Part shown: one piece after another, positions 25,901 to 36,870 of the stretch
Position numbering within the stretch: the first letter of the stretch is position 1
Layout: every line of letters begins with the position of its first letter
NCBI RefSeq assembly: GCF_000282475.1
Contig: NZ_AKJF01000085.1
Span: 1-60,375, forward strand
Reading direction: 5' to 3'
DNA length: 60,375 nt
Source: Pseudomonas sp. GM78
GTDB lineage: Bacteria > Pseudomonadota > Gammaproteobacteria > Pseudomonadales > Pseudomonadaceae
Translations under genes and position numbers: made by a program
Notes under the pieces: generated by a model
The model's database searches: none
What the model saw: only the letters and a program-made list of their open reading frames with translations
Told to the model about the DNA's origin: nothing

Positions 25901-28801
25901 GTTGATAGTGCGACAAGCGTCTGGCGCATACCGCAGGGACAGCGACTGCTCGATCTCTCGATATTCTGCGAGTAATTGAGCAGCTTTTTTGGCAGCACCG
26001 ATCTTCGCGCTCGCGTTCAGCGTAAAGACAAATGAAAGATCAATGCCGTGGGTATCCATCAGGACCGCGACAAACTGGATCAGTCGTTCGATATCCTCGC
26101 TACTTGCAACCGCCAGTGGAAGGTCGGTTGCTTTCAGCAAACTGGTGCTGGCGACCTTGAGTCGCTCGATGGCGCCCGGAAGATCATTCGCTGCAGCAAC
26201 AATTGCTTCCTGCCATCCGTTCGACCAATCCGTAGGGGCCAACAGTGAAAAGCTTGCAGACAGCTCTCGTGCAGCCTGGCTATTGAGATCGAGGCGTCTG
26301 GCGACATCGTGCAACCGAGCGTAAGCCTGGGCGTCGTGAGTTGTGCCCTCTGGCCATCCAATACGCGGTATCGAGGCATCGCCATCGCGAACAACCCGGC
26401 CAATGGCCTGGTGCACGGACAAACCGTTTGGTGCGCGGCGATGCAACAGCTCAACCACTTCATTGAGTCGATTTCTCAGCGTATGCAGCTTCGCCGTTTC
26501 AGCTGTCCACTCTTCAGCGGTCAGCGCATCACGAACGTCCCACGCTCGCTCGAGTTGCTTGAGCACTTCAACTTTCGACGTCTTGCTCGAATGGAGTTCA
26601 AGACAGAATTCGCCTAACCCCTGTTCTTCAAGTCGACGATAGACCACGTCCAGCGCCGCCATTTTCTCAGCGACGAACAAGACCCTGCGGCCCAGGGCAA
26701 GGTTGTGCGCAATCATGTTTGCAATGGTTTGGGATTTACCGGTACCGGGAGGCCCGTCGAGTACAAAGTCACAACCACTGGCCGAAGCGACCACGGCCGC
26801 CAACTGAGAAGAATCCGCCGGTAACGGTGTAAAAAGATCGGCCGGGTTGACCTTCCTGTCCAGTTCATTGGGTTGAGGAAAGTCACCCGCCGTCGAATAA
26901 CCTTCACCGCCAATGCTTCTTTCCAACAGGTGCTTGACCATGGGGCTTTTCAGAAGCTGTTCCGAACGCGCCGCCAGATCCTGCCACATCAGGTATTTCG
27001 CAAAGGAAAAAGTCCCCAGCACGAGCTCCGTGGTGACTTCGAATCCCGGCACATCCCTGATCGCGCGTCTGACCGTATTCCAGATGCCGGCTACATCGAT
27101 ACCGTTTTCATCGCTCGGAAGCTCCCCCTCCAACCCCGGGATGACCAACTCGAAATCGTGTCGCAGCAACTCAAGCAAGGTCAGGTTAAAACGAGGCTCA
27201 TCTTCAAGCAGCGTCATGGTCACGCCCGACAAAGCGCTTTTTCGATCAAGCTTCACCGGTAGCAAAATCAAGGGAGCCGAATAAGTTTTCGGATCGTCTG
27301 CCGACTTTTTCCATTTTAGAAAACCGAGAGCGAGAAACAGCGTATTTGCGCCCCCTTCATCGAGATCACTCCGTGCTTTGCGATAGAGATCGATCAACGC
27401 GACTTCAAGCTTGCTCTTTTCCAGGGTGGCAAGTACTTCGCCTCGAGACAGCGCCGTCCTGGCATACTCATCGCGCAAACTTTCACTGTTCTGTTGCTCA
27501 TACAGAGCCGCATCCCGCCCGCCCGCTTCGAGATCCGGCACGGAAACAATACGAATACGCTGTCCACTGGCGAGCTGATCCTCCAATTGCGCCGGATCAG
27601 GACAAATCAGTCGGACACCCTTTGCGCTGTCGGGCAAATGCAGCAGCCTGTTGCGCGTGGTGAGGTCAAGAAGTTTGCGCTGCCAAAGCGTTAACTTGCC
27701 GGCAGGGGAATCTGCATCCGTAGATATCTCTATGTCAAAGCCAGGCAAAGGGGGAGCTTCTTCCAAAGACTCTGATACTTCTTGCGGCTCTTCAGCGGGA
27801 CCGGATTTAGGCACAGACACCGACGACGCCAAAGGCCGGATGCGCTGCATACGCGCCCGATGTATATCAATGGCCATGATGAAGTCTTCATCATTGATTT
27901 GCCGCTCTGCATTGCTTATTGCCTGGCTGAAACCCGGCACAGGAAAACGGGTTGCGAGCGTCGTTTCAAATACGAGTAATTCTTTCAAGTCGATACGCTT
28001 ACGTACCGCGCTGGCTTCGTCCGTAATGAGCTGGGAGAACTCTTGTGGTTGAAGCCAAACGCCCACAAACGCATGCCCTTTGGTCATGATCAAAAGGGCA
28101 TTTAGCCCGGCCTGCTCCAGAGCTGCCGCAAATAACAAAGCCGTATCCAGGCACGTCGCTACACCTGCGTCCAGAATAAGGCCCGGCGTTCGAACCTTTT
28201 GCCCCTGGGTTTCAAAACTTGCGGGGGGTAACGCATAACTCAGTCTTAACCCGCAAACAGCCGACCATATCGCGGAGGCCAGCTCCCACGTCCTGGTCCT
28301 GGATTTGCTTTCGTATCCATCAATGCCATCTGCCTTTCCTGCCCGACGCAAAACGTCCGATGCAGACTTCAAGATTCGATCGATCGCAGGGTCATTCGGC
28401 ATGGCAAACGCGGGCAACAGCTCTGGCATGGAGTTGATTCCGCCCCATTCATTTTTTGCCAGAAGCTCAACCGCAAATGATTGGCTGAAGAGCGTTTCAT
28501 CTTCGCAGCGAAGACGCAGAACGACGGTTGCCGCAAGACTTTCTGCAAGGTCAGCAAGATAGCCGGCATTAAGCGCCAGATTGCGCTCGGAAATATGAAG
28601 CGTCGACCCTTTACCCAGACGGTCCAGGCGCCACGTTTTACCTTCGAGAAAGGGTGGATCTGCCACAAGCTCCAGTTCAAGATCGTTGAAGTCTGCCTCA
28701 CCGTGGTTGTGCACCGTCAGCTCTCTCAGAACCGGCACAGCATTTTGGTGGGAAGCGAAGCCAATCTTGTTGGCGATTACCCCCTCGATCTTGATGGTCA
28801 T
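22952..28801 (-). CDS. Hhe-like defence protein: DUF4011, SF1 helicase, Vsr-like nuclease, DUF3320
   Basis: A 1949-residue protein. In order: an N-terminal region with a transglutaminase-like stretch (ATCLDTALLFAAAL and KGHAFVGVWL, about 210-245); DUF4011 starting near residue 370 (LWQRKLLDLTTRNRLLHL); Walker A GPPGTGKS at about 683-690; Walker B DEASQ near 1310; helicase motifs GDPRQMPPTNFF and NVAITRARREM; a Vsr/DUF559-like nuclease at about 1614-1705 (FRIDLG, GVECDGATYH); and DUF3320 at the end. This matches the single-gene anti-phage system Hhe (DUF4011-helicase-Vsr) as I recall it. Base composition is more AT-rich than its neighbours, indicating transfer. A GGAG site lies 12 bases before the start. 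Confidence 0.85.
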   Translation of the reverse strand: MTIKIEGVIANKIGFASHQNAVPVLRELTVHNHGEADFNDLELELVADPPFLEGKTWRLDRLGKGSTLHISERNLALNAGYLADLAESLAATVVLRLRCEDETLFSQSFAVELLAKNEWGGINSMPELLPAFAMPNDPAIDRILKSASDVLRRAGKADGIDGYESKSRTRTWELASAIWSAVCGLRLSYALPPASFETQGQKVRTPGLILDAGVATCLDTALLFAAALEQAGLNALLIMTKGHAFVGVWLQPQEFSQLITDEASAVRKRIDLKELLVFETTLATRFPVPGFSQAISNAERQINDEDFIMAIDIHRARMQRIRPLASSVSVPKSGPAEEPQEVSESLEEAPPLPGFDIEISTDADSPAGKLTLWQRKLLDLTTRNRLLHLPDSAKGVRLICPDPAQLEDQLASGQRIRIVSVPDLEAGGRDAALYEQQNSESLRDEYARTALSRGEVLATLEKSKLEVALIDLYRKARSDLDEGGANTLFLALGFLKWKKSADDPKTYSAPLILLPVKLDRKSALSGVTMTLLEDEPRFNLTLLELLRHDFELVIPGLEGELPSDENGIDVAGIWNTVRRAIRDVPGFEVTTELVLGTFSFAKYLMWQDLAARSEQLLKSPMVKHLLERSIGGEGYSTAGDFPQPNELDRKVNPADLFTPLPADSSQLAAVVASASGCDFVLDGPPGTGKSQTIANMIAHNLALGRRVLFVAEKMAALDVVYRRLEEQGLGEFCLELHSSKTSKVEVLKQLERAWDVRDALTAEEWTAETAKLHTLRNRLNEVVELLHRRAPNGLSVHQAIGRVVRDGDASIPRIGWPEGTTHDAQAYARLHDVARRLDLNSQAARELSASFSLLAPTDWSNGWQEAIVAAANDLPGAIERLKVASTSLLKATDLPLAVASSEDIERLIQFVAVLMDTHGIDLSFVFTLNASAKIGAAKKAAQLLAEYREIEQSLSLRYAPDACRTINLEQVKNDWDTAKARFWFLATLGKKKVAKNLAMAGGAVGVPQVESDLFKLNQLRNLLTALDGLAADVSSVPGWNGVSSDAPTMAQACELGERLRTMISARAESAEDLISLRAATEKLVVKANELLGGGGFIASALQQLKNAFADLNETAKRFNDLGNRPIAQTLTIESLLEAANAIIRQESKLKAWCDWCRVREEAVASGLQPLSDALASNALPEGGTVNAFETAYARWFATVMIDAQPLLRNFVPAEHTSDIEAFVRLDEDLSKLTVRYIRAKLCGVIPSKNEIGKQGGFGILKHELQKSRRHKPVRQLAVEMGDAMTKLAPCMLMSPLSIAQYLPTDLALFDLVIFDEASQIAPWDAIGSIARGKQVVIAGDPRQMPPTNFFNRAASATEDDTSEDMESILDECLGAGIPSHSLSWHYRSRHESLIAFSNHRYYDSNLITFPAPETRASAVEWRRVDGVYAKGKGRHNQAEAEAIVTETVKRLLDPAFVAAGHSIGIITLNTDQQRLITDLLDRARQQFPQIEPFFQDDIAEPVVVKNLETVQGDERDLIMLGIGYGPTEPGAQVMSMNFGPLNKEGGWRRLNVAITRARREMLVFSSFDASMVDLNRTNTRAVRDLKHFIEFAQRGPKALAEAVQGSVGGYDSPFEEAVAQGLRRKGWQVVPQIGVSRFRIDLGIVHPDRPGDYLAGVECDGATYHSAATARDRDKVRSAILKGLGWKLVRLWSTEWWIDKSGALDRLHAALESLLSESRAVPALAQPQDLPVPHLLLVQTPSAEATVEQTEAIASPSKQDRLVDEKAEIRIAGAFAAPAKPAMKGEYRATDFTNVSDRIQADAFYAQEYDAVLSDLIAHVLVQEAPILDSLLVQRIARAHGFQRSGRLIRERVLDLTEKNHHLRSDPVEGLFVWHSESDVVGWNSYRIAGASNDARSVEEIAAEELLVVASLISAGDRPHEIAKAFGVKRLTSAARERIELVMKSGTGL

Positions 28802-28929
28802 TAACCATTACTCCATGGTGAACTTGACAGCACGACTGTTAATACATGCACAAATGGCGGGCATACTCCCCGACACACAGGATTTTTGAAACTGCTTTTT
28901 TTGAATATCGTAGTTTTTCACCCAGCTAT

Positions 28930-28956
28930 AAAAAAACGGCCGCAAGGCCGTTTCTT
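28930..28956 (-). terminator. Rho-independent terminator
   Basis: Stem AACGGCC/GGCCGTT with a four-base loop. On the minus strand it ends in a T run, so it terminates the amidohydrolase gene ending at 29001 and insulates the helicase gene behind it. Confidence 0.88.
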
Positions 28957-29000
28957 TAATTGAAGTAGTTACACACCCAATGGGGTTATCCGCTACCTGC

Positions 29001-30275
29001 TTAACTGACGCCAGCGATCGCCGCCGAAGCCGCCAGCATCGCCCGCAAGAGCACCGCACACCCGGCCGCCAGATCATCCGGAGCGGCGTTTTCGATTTCG
29101 TTGTGGCTGATGCCGCCTTCACAGGGTACGAAGATCATCCCGGCCGGTCCCAGCTCGGCAAGGAAGATTGCGTCGTGCCCTGCGCCGCTGACGATGTCCA
29201 TGTGTGACAGGCCCAGCCCTTGCGCTGCGCTACGTACCGCTTCGACGCAACCCTTGTCGAAATACAGCGGCGGGAAATCTGCCGTCGGGGTCAGTTCGAA
29301 GGTCAGGCCGTGTTCTTCGCAGATGGTTTCGATGACTTCGCGGACTTCGGCGATCATTGAGTCCAGACGCGCCGGTTCCAGGTGACGGAAGTCCAGTGTC
29401 ATGCGCACTTCGCCCGGGATGACGTTACGCGAGCCAGGATAGGCTTGCAGACAGCCAACGGTGCCACAGGCATGGGGCTGATGACTCAGGGCGGCACGGT
29501 TGACGGCGCCGACGATCACCGCCGCGCCGACCAGGGCATCCTTGCGCAGGTGCATCGGCGTTGGGCCGGCGTGGGCTTCGACGCCGCGCAGTTTCAGGTC
29601 GAACCATTTCTGTCCAAGGGCGCCCATGACCACGCCAATGGTTTTGCGTTCGTCCTCCAGAATCGGGCCTTGCTCGATGTGCGCCTCGAAATAGGCGCCC
29701 ACCGCGTGACCGCTGACGTTGCGGGTTCCCGCGTAGCCAATGGCGTTGAGTGCTTCGCCTACCGTCACGCCCTCGGCGTCGACCTTGGCCAGGGTTTCTT
29801 CCAGGGTGAATTTCTCGGCGAAGACGCCGGAGCCCATCATGCACGGGGCGAAGCGCGAGCCTTCTTCGTTGGTCCACACCACCACTTCCAGCGGCGCTTC
29901 GGTCTCGATGCCCAGGTCATTGAGGGTGCGCAGCACTTCGACGCCGGCCAGTACACCGAAGCATCCATCGAACTTGCCTCCCGTGGGCTGGGTGTCGATG
30001 TGGCTGCCGGTCATCACCGGTGGCAGGTCCGGGTTGCGCCCAGGGCGGCGGGCGAAAATATTGCCGACGGCGTCGATGCTGACGGTGCAGCCGGCTTCCT
30101 CACACCACTTCACGAACGTATCCCGGGCCTGGCGGTCGAGGTCGGTCAGGGCCAGGCGACAGACGCCACCCTTGACCGTGGCGCCGAGCTTGGCCAGCTC
30201 CATGAGCGACTGCCACAGGCGGTCGCGGTTGATGTGCTGATGGGTCGATTGCAGAACGTCTACGGCTGCGTTCAT
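29001..30275 (-). CDS. pydC: N-carbamoyl-beta-alanine amidohydrolase (M20 family)
   Basis: The 424-residue zinc amidase of the M20/HyuC-AllC family has GSHIDTQPTGGKFDG (metal ligands His and Asp), the NEEGSRF motif and HIEQGP. Next to dihydropyrimidinase and PreTA it most likely performs the last step of reductive pyrimidine breakdown, releasing beta-alanine (or 3-aminoisobutyrate), CO2 and ammonia. Allantoate or L-carbamoylase activity is the alternative but less supported by context. A GAGGAGATCCCC ribosome site precedes the ATG. The stop is TAA at 29001. Confidence 0.88.
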   Translation of the reverse strand: MNAAVDVLQSTHQHINRDRLWQSLMELAKLGATVKGGVCRLALTDLDRQARDTFVKWCEEAGCTVSIDAVGNIFARRPGRNPDLPPVMTGSHIDTQPTGGKFDGCFGVLAGVEVLRTLNDLGIETEAPLEVVVWTNEEGSRFAPCMMGSGVFAEKFTLEETLAKVDAEGVTVGEALNAIGYAGTRNVSGHAVGAYFEAHIEQGPILEDERKTIGVVMGALGQKWFDLKLRGVEAHAGPTPMHLRKDALVGAAVIVGAVNRAALSHQPHACGTVGCLQAYPGSRNVIPGEVRMTLDFRHLEPARLDSMIAEVREVIETICEEHGLTFELTPTADFPPLYFDKGCVEAVRSAAQGLGLSHMDIVSGAGHDAIFLAELGPAGMIFVPCEGGISHNEIENAAPDDLAAGCAVLLRAMLAASAAIAGVS

Positions 30276-30328
30276 GGGGATCTCCTCAGGCTGTTCTTAT
30301 GGTTTAGGCAATTGCGTGGTGTCTTTGA

Positions 30329-30412
30329 GGCCTCATCGCTGGCAATCCAGCTCCCACAGGTATTGTGAACGCCCGAGAACCCTGTGGGAGCTGGCTTGCC
30401 AGCGATGGGGCC
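30329..30412. repeat. REP pair (GAGCTGGCTTGCCAGCGATG type)
   Basis: CATCGCTGGCAATCCAGCTC and its near-complement lie between the NCS1 gene and pydC, both leftward. The left arm has one changed base (AATCC for AAGCC). Confidence 0.88.
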
Positions 30413-30417
30413 CTACC

Positions 30418-31902
30418 TCACACCGCAGATTTCGCGACAGATGGACTGGGCCGCATCGCGCACAGCCCGTAGTAAATCAACCCACCCAGGGCCGAGCCGG
30501 TAAACCAGCCATAGCTGTAGAACCAGCTGAACACATCGCTGCCCAGCGACAGCAACGTCAACACCACCGGCACCCCGAAGGCGATAAAACCGTTCCAGTT
30601 CCACGCCGGATACACGTCGTCACGGTAAAGCCCGGCCAGGTCCAGCTGCTGCTTCTTGATCAGGAAATAGTCCACCACCATGATCCCGGCAATCGGCCCC
30701 AGCAGGCTGGAATAGCCGAGCAGCCAGTTGGAATAGACCGTTTCCAGGCTCAGGTCGGAAACGATCAGACCGAGTTTTTTCAGCAGTTCATGGGCCATCA
30801 ACGCCAGCCCGACCAGCCCGGTGAGCATCACCGCCTTGGTCCGGTTGATCGCCTTGGGGGCGATGTTCTGGAAGTCGTTGGTGGGCGATACGATGTTGGC
30901 CGCGGTGTTGGTCGACAGCGTGGCGATGATGATCAGCGCCATGGCCAGCGCCACCCAGACCGGGCTCTGGATGTGGCCGATCAGGGTCACCGGGTCGGAC
31001 ACCGTCACCCCCACCAGCTTCACCGAGGCGGCGGTCATCACCACGCCCAGGGAGGCGAACAGGAACATGGTCAGTGGCAGGCCGATGATCTGCCCGACAA
31101 TCTGGTCTTTCTGACTTTTCGCGTAGCGACTGAAGTCGGGGATGTTCAGCGACAACGTGGCCCAGAACCCGACCATCGCGGTCAGCCCCGCCGCGAAGTA
31201 ACTGGCCACGCCCGCGCCTTCGGGACGCTTGGCCGGGATCGCCAGAAGCTCGGTCATCGACACGTTGGGCATGGCCCACACCAGCAACCCGACGCCCACC
31301 AGCACCAACAACGGTGCCGAGAGGGTTTCCAGCCATTTGATCGACTCGGCACCGCGAATCACCACCCACAGATTCAGCGCCCAGAACACCATGAAGCCGA
31401 TGACCTCGCCGGTGCCGCCCAGGGATTTCCAGCCCTCGAACACCGAGCCCAGGAACAGGTGGATCGCCAGGCCACCGAACATGGTCTGGATGCCGAACCA
31501 GCCACACGCCACCAAGGCGCGGATCAGGCACGGGATGTTGGACCCGAAGATGCCGAAGGACGAACGCAGCAGCACCGGAAACGGGATGCCGTACTTGGTG
31601 CCGGGAAACGCGTTGAGCGTCAGCGGGATCAATACGATGATGTTGGCGAACAGAATCGCCAGCAGCGCTTCACCGACACTCAGGCCGAAGTACGCCGTCA
31701 GTACCCCGCCCAGGGTGTAAGTCGGCACGCAAATCGCCATGCCCACCCACAATGCCGTGATGTGCCATTTGTTCCAGGTTCGCTCGCGCACCTTGGTCGG
31801 TGCTATGTCGTGGTTGTAACGGGGACTGTCGAGGACATCGCTGCCGGCTTCCAGCTCGAACAAGCCGTCGCGCTCGTTCACTTGCGATCTGATCTGTTGC
31901 AT
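30418..31902 (-). CDS. NCS1 family uracil/hydantoin-type transporter
   Basis: A 494-residue NCS1 permease with about twelve hydrophobic helices and the family features SPRYNHDIAPT near the N-terminus, ANIIVLIPLTLNAFPGTKYG and NIPDFSRYAKSQKDQ. Within the Pyd locus it should import uracil, thymine or a dihydropyrimidine/hydantoin. I start it at 31902 (MQQIRS), which has GTGGAGCGGCC just before it; an in-frame ATG at 31938 would add 12 residues but has no purine-rich site. It is transcribed away from dihydropyrimidinase and probably together with pydC. Confidence 0.88.
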   Translation of the reverse strand: MQQIRSQVNERDGLFELEAGSDVLDSPRYNHDIAPTKVRERTWNKWHITALWVGMAICVPTYTLGGVLTAYFGLSVGEALLAILFANIIVLIPLTLNAFPGTKYGIPFPVLLRSSFGIFGSNIPCLIRALVACGWFGIQTMFGGLAIHLFLGSVFEGWKSLGGTGEVIGFMVFWALNLWVVIRGAESIKWLETLSAPLLVLVGVGLLVWAMPNVSMTELLAIPAKRPEGAGVASYFAAGLTAMVGFWATLSLNIPDFSRYAKSQKDQIVGQIIGLPLTMFLFASLGVVMTAASVKLVGVTVSDPVTLIGHIQSPVWVALAMALIIIATLSTNTAANIVSPTNDFQNIAPKAINRTKAVMLTGLVGLALMAHELLKKLGLIVSDLSLETVYSNWLLGYSSLLGPIAGIMVVDYFLIKKQQLDLAGLYRDDVYPAWNWNGFIAFGVPVVLTLLSLGSDVFSWFYSYGWFTGSALGGLIYYGLCAMRPSPSVAKSAV

Positions 31903-33883
<1,981 letters not shown>

Positions 33884-33899
33884 AAGCGGCCTCCGGCCT

Positions 33900-33975
33900 A
33901 TCGCTGGCAAGCCAGCTCCCACAGGTTATGTGAACGACCGAGATCCCTGTGGGAGCTGGCTTGCCAGCGAAGAGG
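33900..33975. repeat. REP pair (GAGCTGGCTTGCCAGCGATG type) inside the operon
   Basis: TCGCTGGCAAGCCAGCTCCC and its complement lie between hydA and preT. It is the same subfamily as the pair at 30329-30412, so the two ends of the Pyd locus carry matching repeats. Confidence 0.88.
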
Positions 33976-34037
33976 CCGGTACAGGCAAAAAAATGCCCAT
34001 CAGAGGCAGCACCTCAAATAACCGTGAGGCCAAAACC

Positions 34038-35405
34038 GTGATCAAGACCCTGACCCACCTCCCGCATCCCGCAGAGAATGCGGCCGCCCTCGCCGGTCAT
34101 TTCACCGACCTGGCGCCGCCACTCAACGATCGCCAGGCTCACCTGGAAGCTTCGCGCTGCCTGTATTGCTACGACGCGCCCTGCGTGAATGCCTGCCCGA
34201 GCGAAATCGATATTCCCTCGTTCATCCGCAACATCCACCAGGACAACGTGCAGGGCGCGGCGCAGAGAATCCTCTCCGCCAACATCCTCGGCGGCAGTTG
34301 CGCCCGGGTCTGCCCGACCGAGATTCTTTGCCAGCAAGCCTGTGTGCGCAACAACGCCCATGAATGCGCGCCGGTGTTGATCGGCCTGTTACAGCGTTAT
34401 GCCGTGGACAACGCGCACTTCAGCCAGCACCCGTTCCCCCGTGCCGCCGCCACCGGCAAGCGCATTGCCGTGGTCGGTGCCGGGCCAGCCGGGTTGTCCT
34501 GCGCCCACCGCAGTGCCATGCACGGCCATGACGTGGTGATTTTCGAGGCCAGGGAAAAGGCCGGCGGCCTGAATGAATACGGGATCGCCAAATACAAACT
34601 GGTGGACGACTACGCACAGAAGGAGCTGGACTTCCTGCTGCAAATCGGTGGGATCGAAATCCGCCACGGGCAAAAACTCGGGGAAAACCTCAGCCTCAGC
34701 GACCTGCATCAGCAATTCGACGCGGTGTTCCTCGGCCTAGGCCTGGCAGCCAGCAAACAGCTGGGCCTCGCGCATGAAGACGCCCCCGGCCTGATGGCCG
34801 CCACCGATTACATCCGCGAACTGCGCCAGGCCGATGACCTGAGCCAGTTACCACTGGCCGACCACTGCATCGTGCTCGGCGCCGGCAACACCGCCATCGA
34901 CATGGCCGTGCAAATGGCCCGGCTCGGCGCCCACGACGTCAACCTGGTCTATCGCCGTGGCGTCGAGGACATGGGCGCGACCCACCACGAACAGGAAATC
35001 GCCAAGGCCAATCAGGTACGCCTGATGACCTGGGCCCAACCGGAAGAAGTCTTGCTCGATGCCCAAGGCCAGGTGCGCGGCATGCGATTCGCCCGCACCC
35101 ATCTGGTTGAAGGCCGCTTGCAAACCACCGGTGAAACCTTCGAGCTGGCCGCCGACGCGATTTTCAAGGCCATCGGCCAGGCCTTCGACAGCAGCGCCCT
35201 CGCCGATCCGCTGGCCCGGGAACTCAAGCGTGAGGGTGATCGCATACAGGTGGACGAACACCTGCGCACCAGCATCCCCGGCGTGTATGCCGGCGGCGAC
35301 TGCACCAGCCTCGACCAGGATCTCACCGTGCAGGCAGTACAACACGGCAAACGCGCCGCCGAGGCAATCAACGCTCAACTGATGCTCAACGTGGAGGCTG
35401 CATAA
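34038..35405 (+). CDS. preT: NAD-dependent dihydropyrimidine dehydrogenase, flavoprotein subunit PreT
   Basis: A 455-residue subunit homologous to the N-terminal half of mammalian dihydropyrimidine dehydrogenase. Cysteine clusters CLYCYDAPCVNACP and CARVCPTEILCQQAC bind [4Fe-4S], followed by FAD (VVGAGPAGLSCA) and NAD(P)H (VLGAGNTAIDMA) motifs and a C-terminal AGGDCTSLDQDLT. It passes electrons to PreA. I start it at GTG 34038, which gives the recalled family N-terminus (IKTLTHLPHP) and has GAGG upstream; the ATG at 33993 and the open frame from 33930 read into REP sequence. Confidence 0.88.
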   Translation: MIKTLTHLPHPAENAAALAGHFTDLAPPLNDRQAHLEASRCLYCYDAPCVNACPSEIDIPSFIRNIHQDNVQGAAQRILSANILGGSCARVCPTEILCQQACVRNNAHECAPVLIGLLQRYAVDNAHFSQHPFPRAAATGKRIAVVGAGPAGLSCAHRSAMHGHDVVIFEAREKAGGLNEYGIAKYKLVDDYAQKELDFLLQIGGIEIRHGQKLGENLSLSDLHQQFDAVFLGLGLAASKQLGLAHEDAPGLMAATDYIRELRQADDLSQLPLADHCIVLGAGNTAIDMAVQMARLGAHDVNLVYRRGVEDMGATHHEQEIAKANQVRLMTWAQPEEVLLDAQGQVRGMRFARTHLVEGRLQTTGETFELAADAIFKAIGQAFDSSALADPLARELKREGDRIQVDEHLRTSIPGVYAGGDCTSLDQDLTVQAVQHGKRAAEAINAQLMLNVEAA

Positions 35406-36680
35406 ATGGCCGATCTGTCGATTGTCTTCGCTGGCATCAAGTCCCCCAACCCGTTCTGGCTGGCCTCCGCACCGCCGACCGACAAGGCCTACAACGTGGT
35501 CCGCGCCTTCGAGGCCGGCTGGGGCGGCGTGGTCTGGAAAACCCTGGGGGAAGACCCGGCGGCGGTCAACGTGTCGTCGCGCTATTCGGCGCACTTCGGG
35601 GCTAACCGGGAGGTACTGGGTTTCAACAACATCGAACTGATCACCGATCGCTCACTGGAGATCAACCTGCGGGAAATCACCCAGGTCAAGAAGGACTGGC
35701 CAGACCGCGCGCTGATCGTGTCGCTGATGGTGCCCTGTGTCGAAGAATCCTGGAAACACATCCTGCCGCTGGTGGAGGCCACGGGGGCCGATGGCATCGA
35801 ACTGAACTTCGGTTGCCCCCACGGCATGCCCGAGCGCGGCATGGGCGCGGCGGTCGGCCAGGTGCCGGAATACGTCGAGCAGGTCACCCGCTGGTGCAAG
35901 ACCTATTGCTCATTGCCGGTGATCGTCAAGCTGACGCCGAACATCACCGATATCCGCGTGGCTGCCCGCGCGGCGCACCGAGGCGGCGCGGATGCCGTGT
36001 CGCTGATCAACACGATCAACTCGATCACCAGCGTCAACCTGGAGCGCATGGTTGCCAATCCGATTGTCGGCAGCCAAAGCACCCATGGCGGCTATTGCGG
36101 CTCGGCGGTCAAGCCGATCGCCTTGAACATGGTCGCCGAAATCGCCCGCGACCCGCAGACCCATGGCCTGCCGATCAGCGGCATCGGCGGCATCGGCAAC
36201 TGGCGCGATGCCGCCGAATTCATTGCCCTGGGCAGCGGCTCGGTGCAAGTGTGCACGGCGGCGATGCTGCATGGTTTCCGCATCGTCGAGGAGATGAAGG
36301 ACGGCCTGTCACGCTGGATGGACAGTCAGGGCTATACCAGCATCGCCGAGTTTTCCGGGCGTGCGGTGGGCAATACCACGGACTGGAAGTACCTGGACAT
36401 CAACTATCAGGTGATCGCGAAGATCGATCAGGAAGCGTGCATTGGTTGTGGGCGCTGCCATATCGCCTGCGAAGACACCTCGCACCAGGCGGTGGCCAGC
36501 CTCAAACAGGCGGACGGTACCCACAAGTATCAAGTGATCGAAGATGAATGCGTGGGCTGCAACCTGTGCCAGATCACCTGCCCGGTGCAGGATTGCATCG
36601 AGATGGTGCCGATGGAGAACGGCAAGCCGTTTCTGGACTGGAATCATGATCCGAGGAATCCCTATCACGTTGCGGTTTGA
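35406..36680 (+). CDS. preA: NAD-dependent dihydropyrimidine dehydrogenase, catalytic subunit PreA
   Basis: The 424-residue FMN TIM-barrel subunit reduces uracil and thymine. It has the dihydroorotate-dehydrogenase-like core (LNFGCPHGMPERGMGAAVGQ) and two C-terminal [4Fe-4S] motifs (CIGCGRCHIACED and CVGCNLCQITCP). The ATG follows the preT stop with no gap, and GTGGAGG lies in the preT end, so the two are translated in step and form a heteromer. Confidence 0.93.
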   Translation: MADLSIVFAGIKSPNPFWLASAPPTDKAYNVVRAFEAGWGGVVWKTLGEDPAAVNVSSRYSAHFGANREVLGFNNIELITDRSLEINLREITQVKKDWPDRALIVSLMVPCVEESWKHILPLVEATGADGIELNFGCPHGMPERGMGAAVGQVPEYVEQVTRWCKTYCSLPVIVKLTPNITDIRVAARAAHRGGADAVSLINTINSITSVNLERMVANPIVGSQSTHGGYCGSAVKPIALNMVAEIARDPQTHGLPISGIGGIGNWRDAAEFIALGSGSVQVCTAAMLHGFRIVEEMKDGLSRWMDSQGYTSIAEFSGRAVGNTTDWKYLDINYQVIAKIDQEACIGCGRCHIACEDTSHQAVASLKQADGTHKYQVIEDECVGCNLCQITCPVQDCIEMVPMENGKPFLDWNHDPRNPYHVAV

Positions 36681-36685
36681 TTTTT

Positions 36686-36783
36686 AAGATCAAGAGATCG
36701 CAGCCTCGTTGCACTCGACAGCTCAAAGGGATGCGTTCCCCCCTGTAGGAGCTGCCGAGTGCAACGAGGCTGCGATCTTTTTT
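36686..36783. repeat. REP-like long inverted repeat (GCAACGAGGCTGCGATC type)
   Basis: AAGATCAAGAGATCGCAGCC with continuation TCGTTGCACTCG pairs with GAGTGCAACGAGGCTGCGAT followed by a T run. It is related to the 8661 subfamily, but with a different core, and probably ends preA transcription. Confidence 0.85.
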
Positions 36784-36870
36784 CAGGCTTCACCTATCAG
36801 TTCTGCTAGTAGACGCCACTCGAAATATCTCCGAAGCTCACACAGTCAATTCGCCAGCGTGGATCTCGAT

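Noticed and set aside
22952-28801. Transposon or prophage cargo with mobility genes
   Set aside because: The foreign-looking region holds one gene only; no integrase, transposase, tRNA target or direct repeats could be seen.
33930-34037. N-terminal extension of PreT
   Set aside because: The extra 36 residues are REP-derived and absent from the family; GTG 34038 has a GAGG site and gives the expected N-terminus.
36709-36870. N-terminal extension of the RHS protein
   Set aside because: It reads through the REP-like hairpin at 36686-36783; the family start MSDSSLK lies at 36871.
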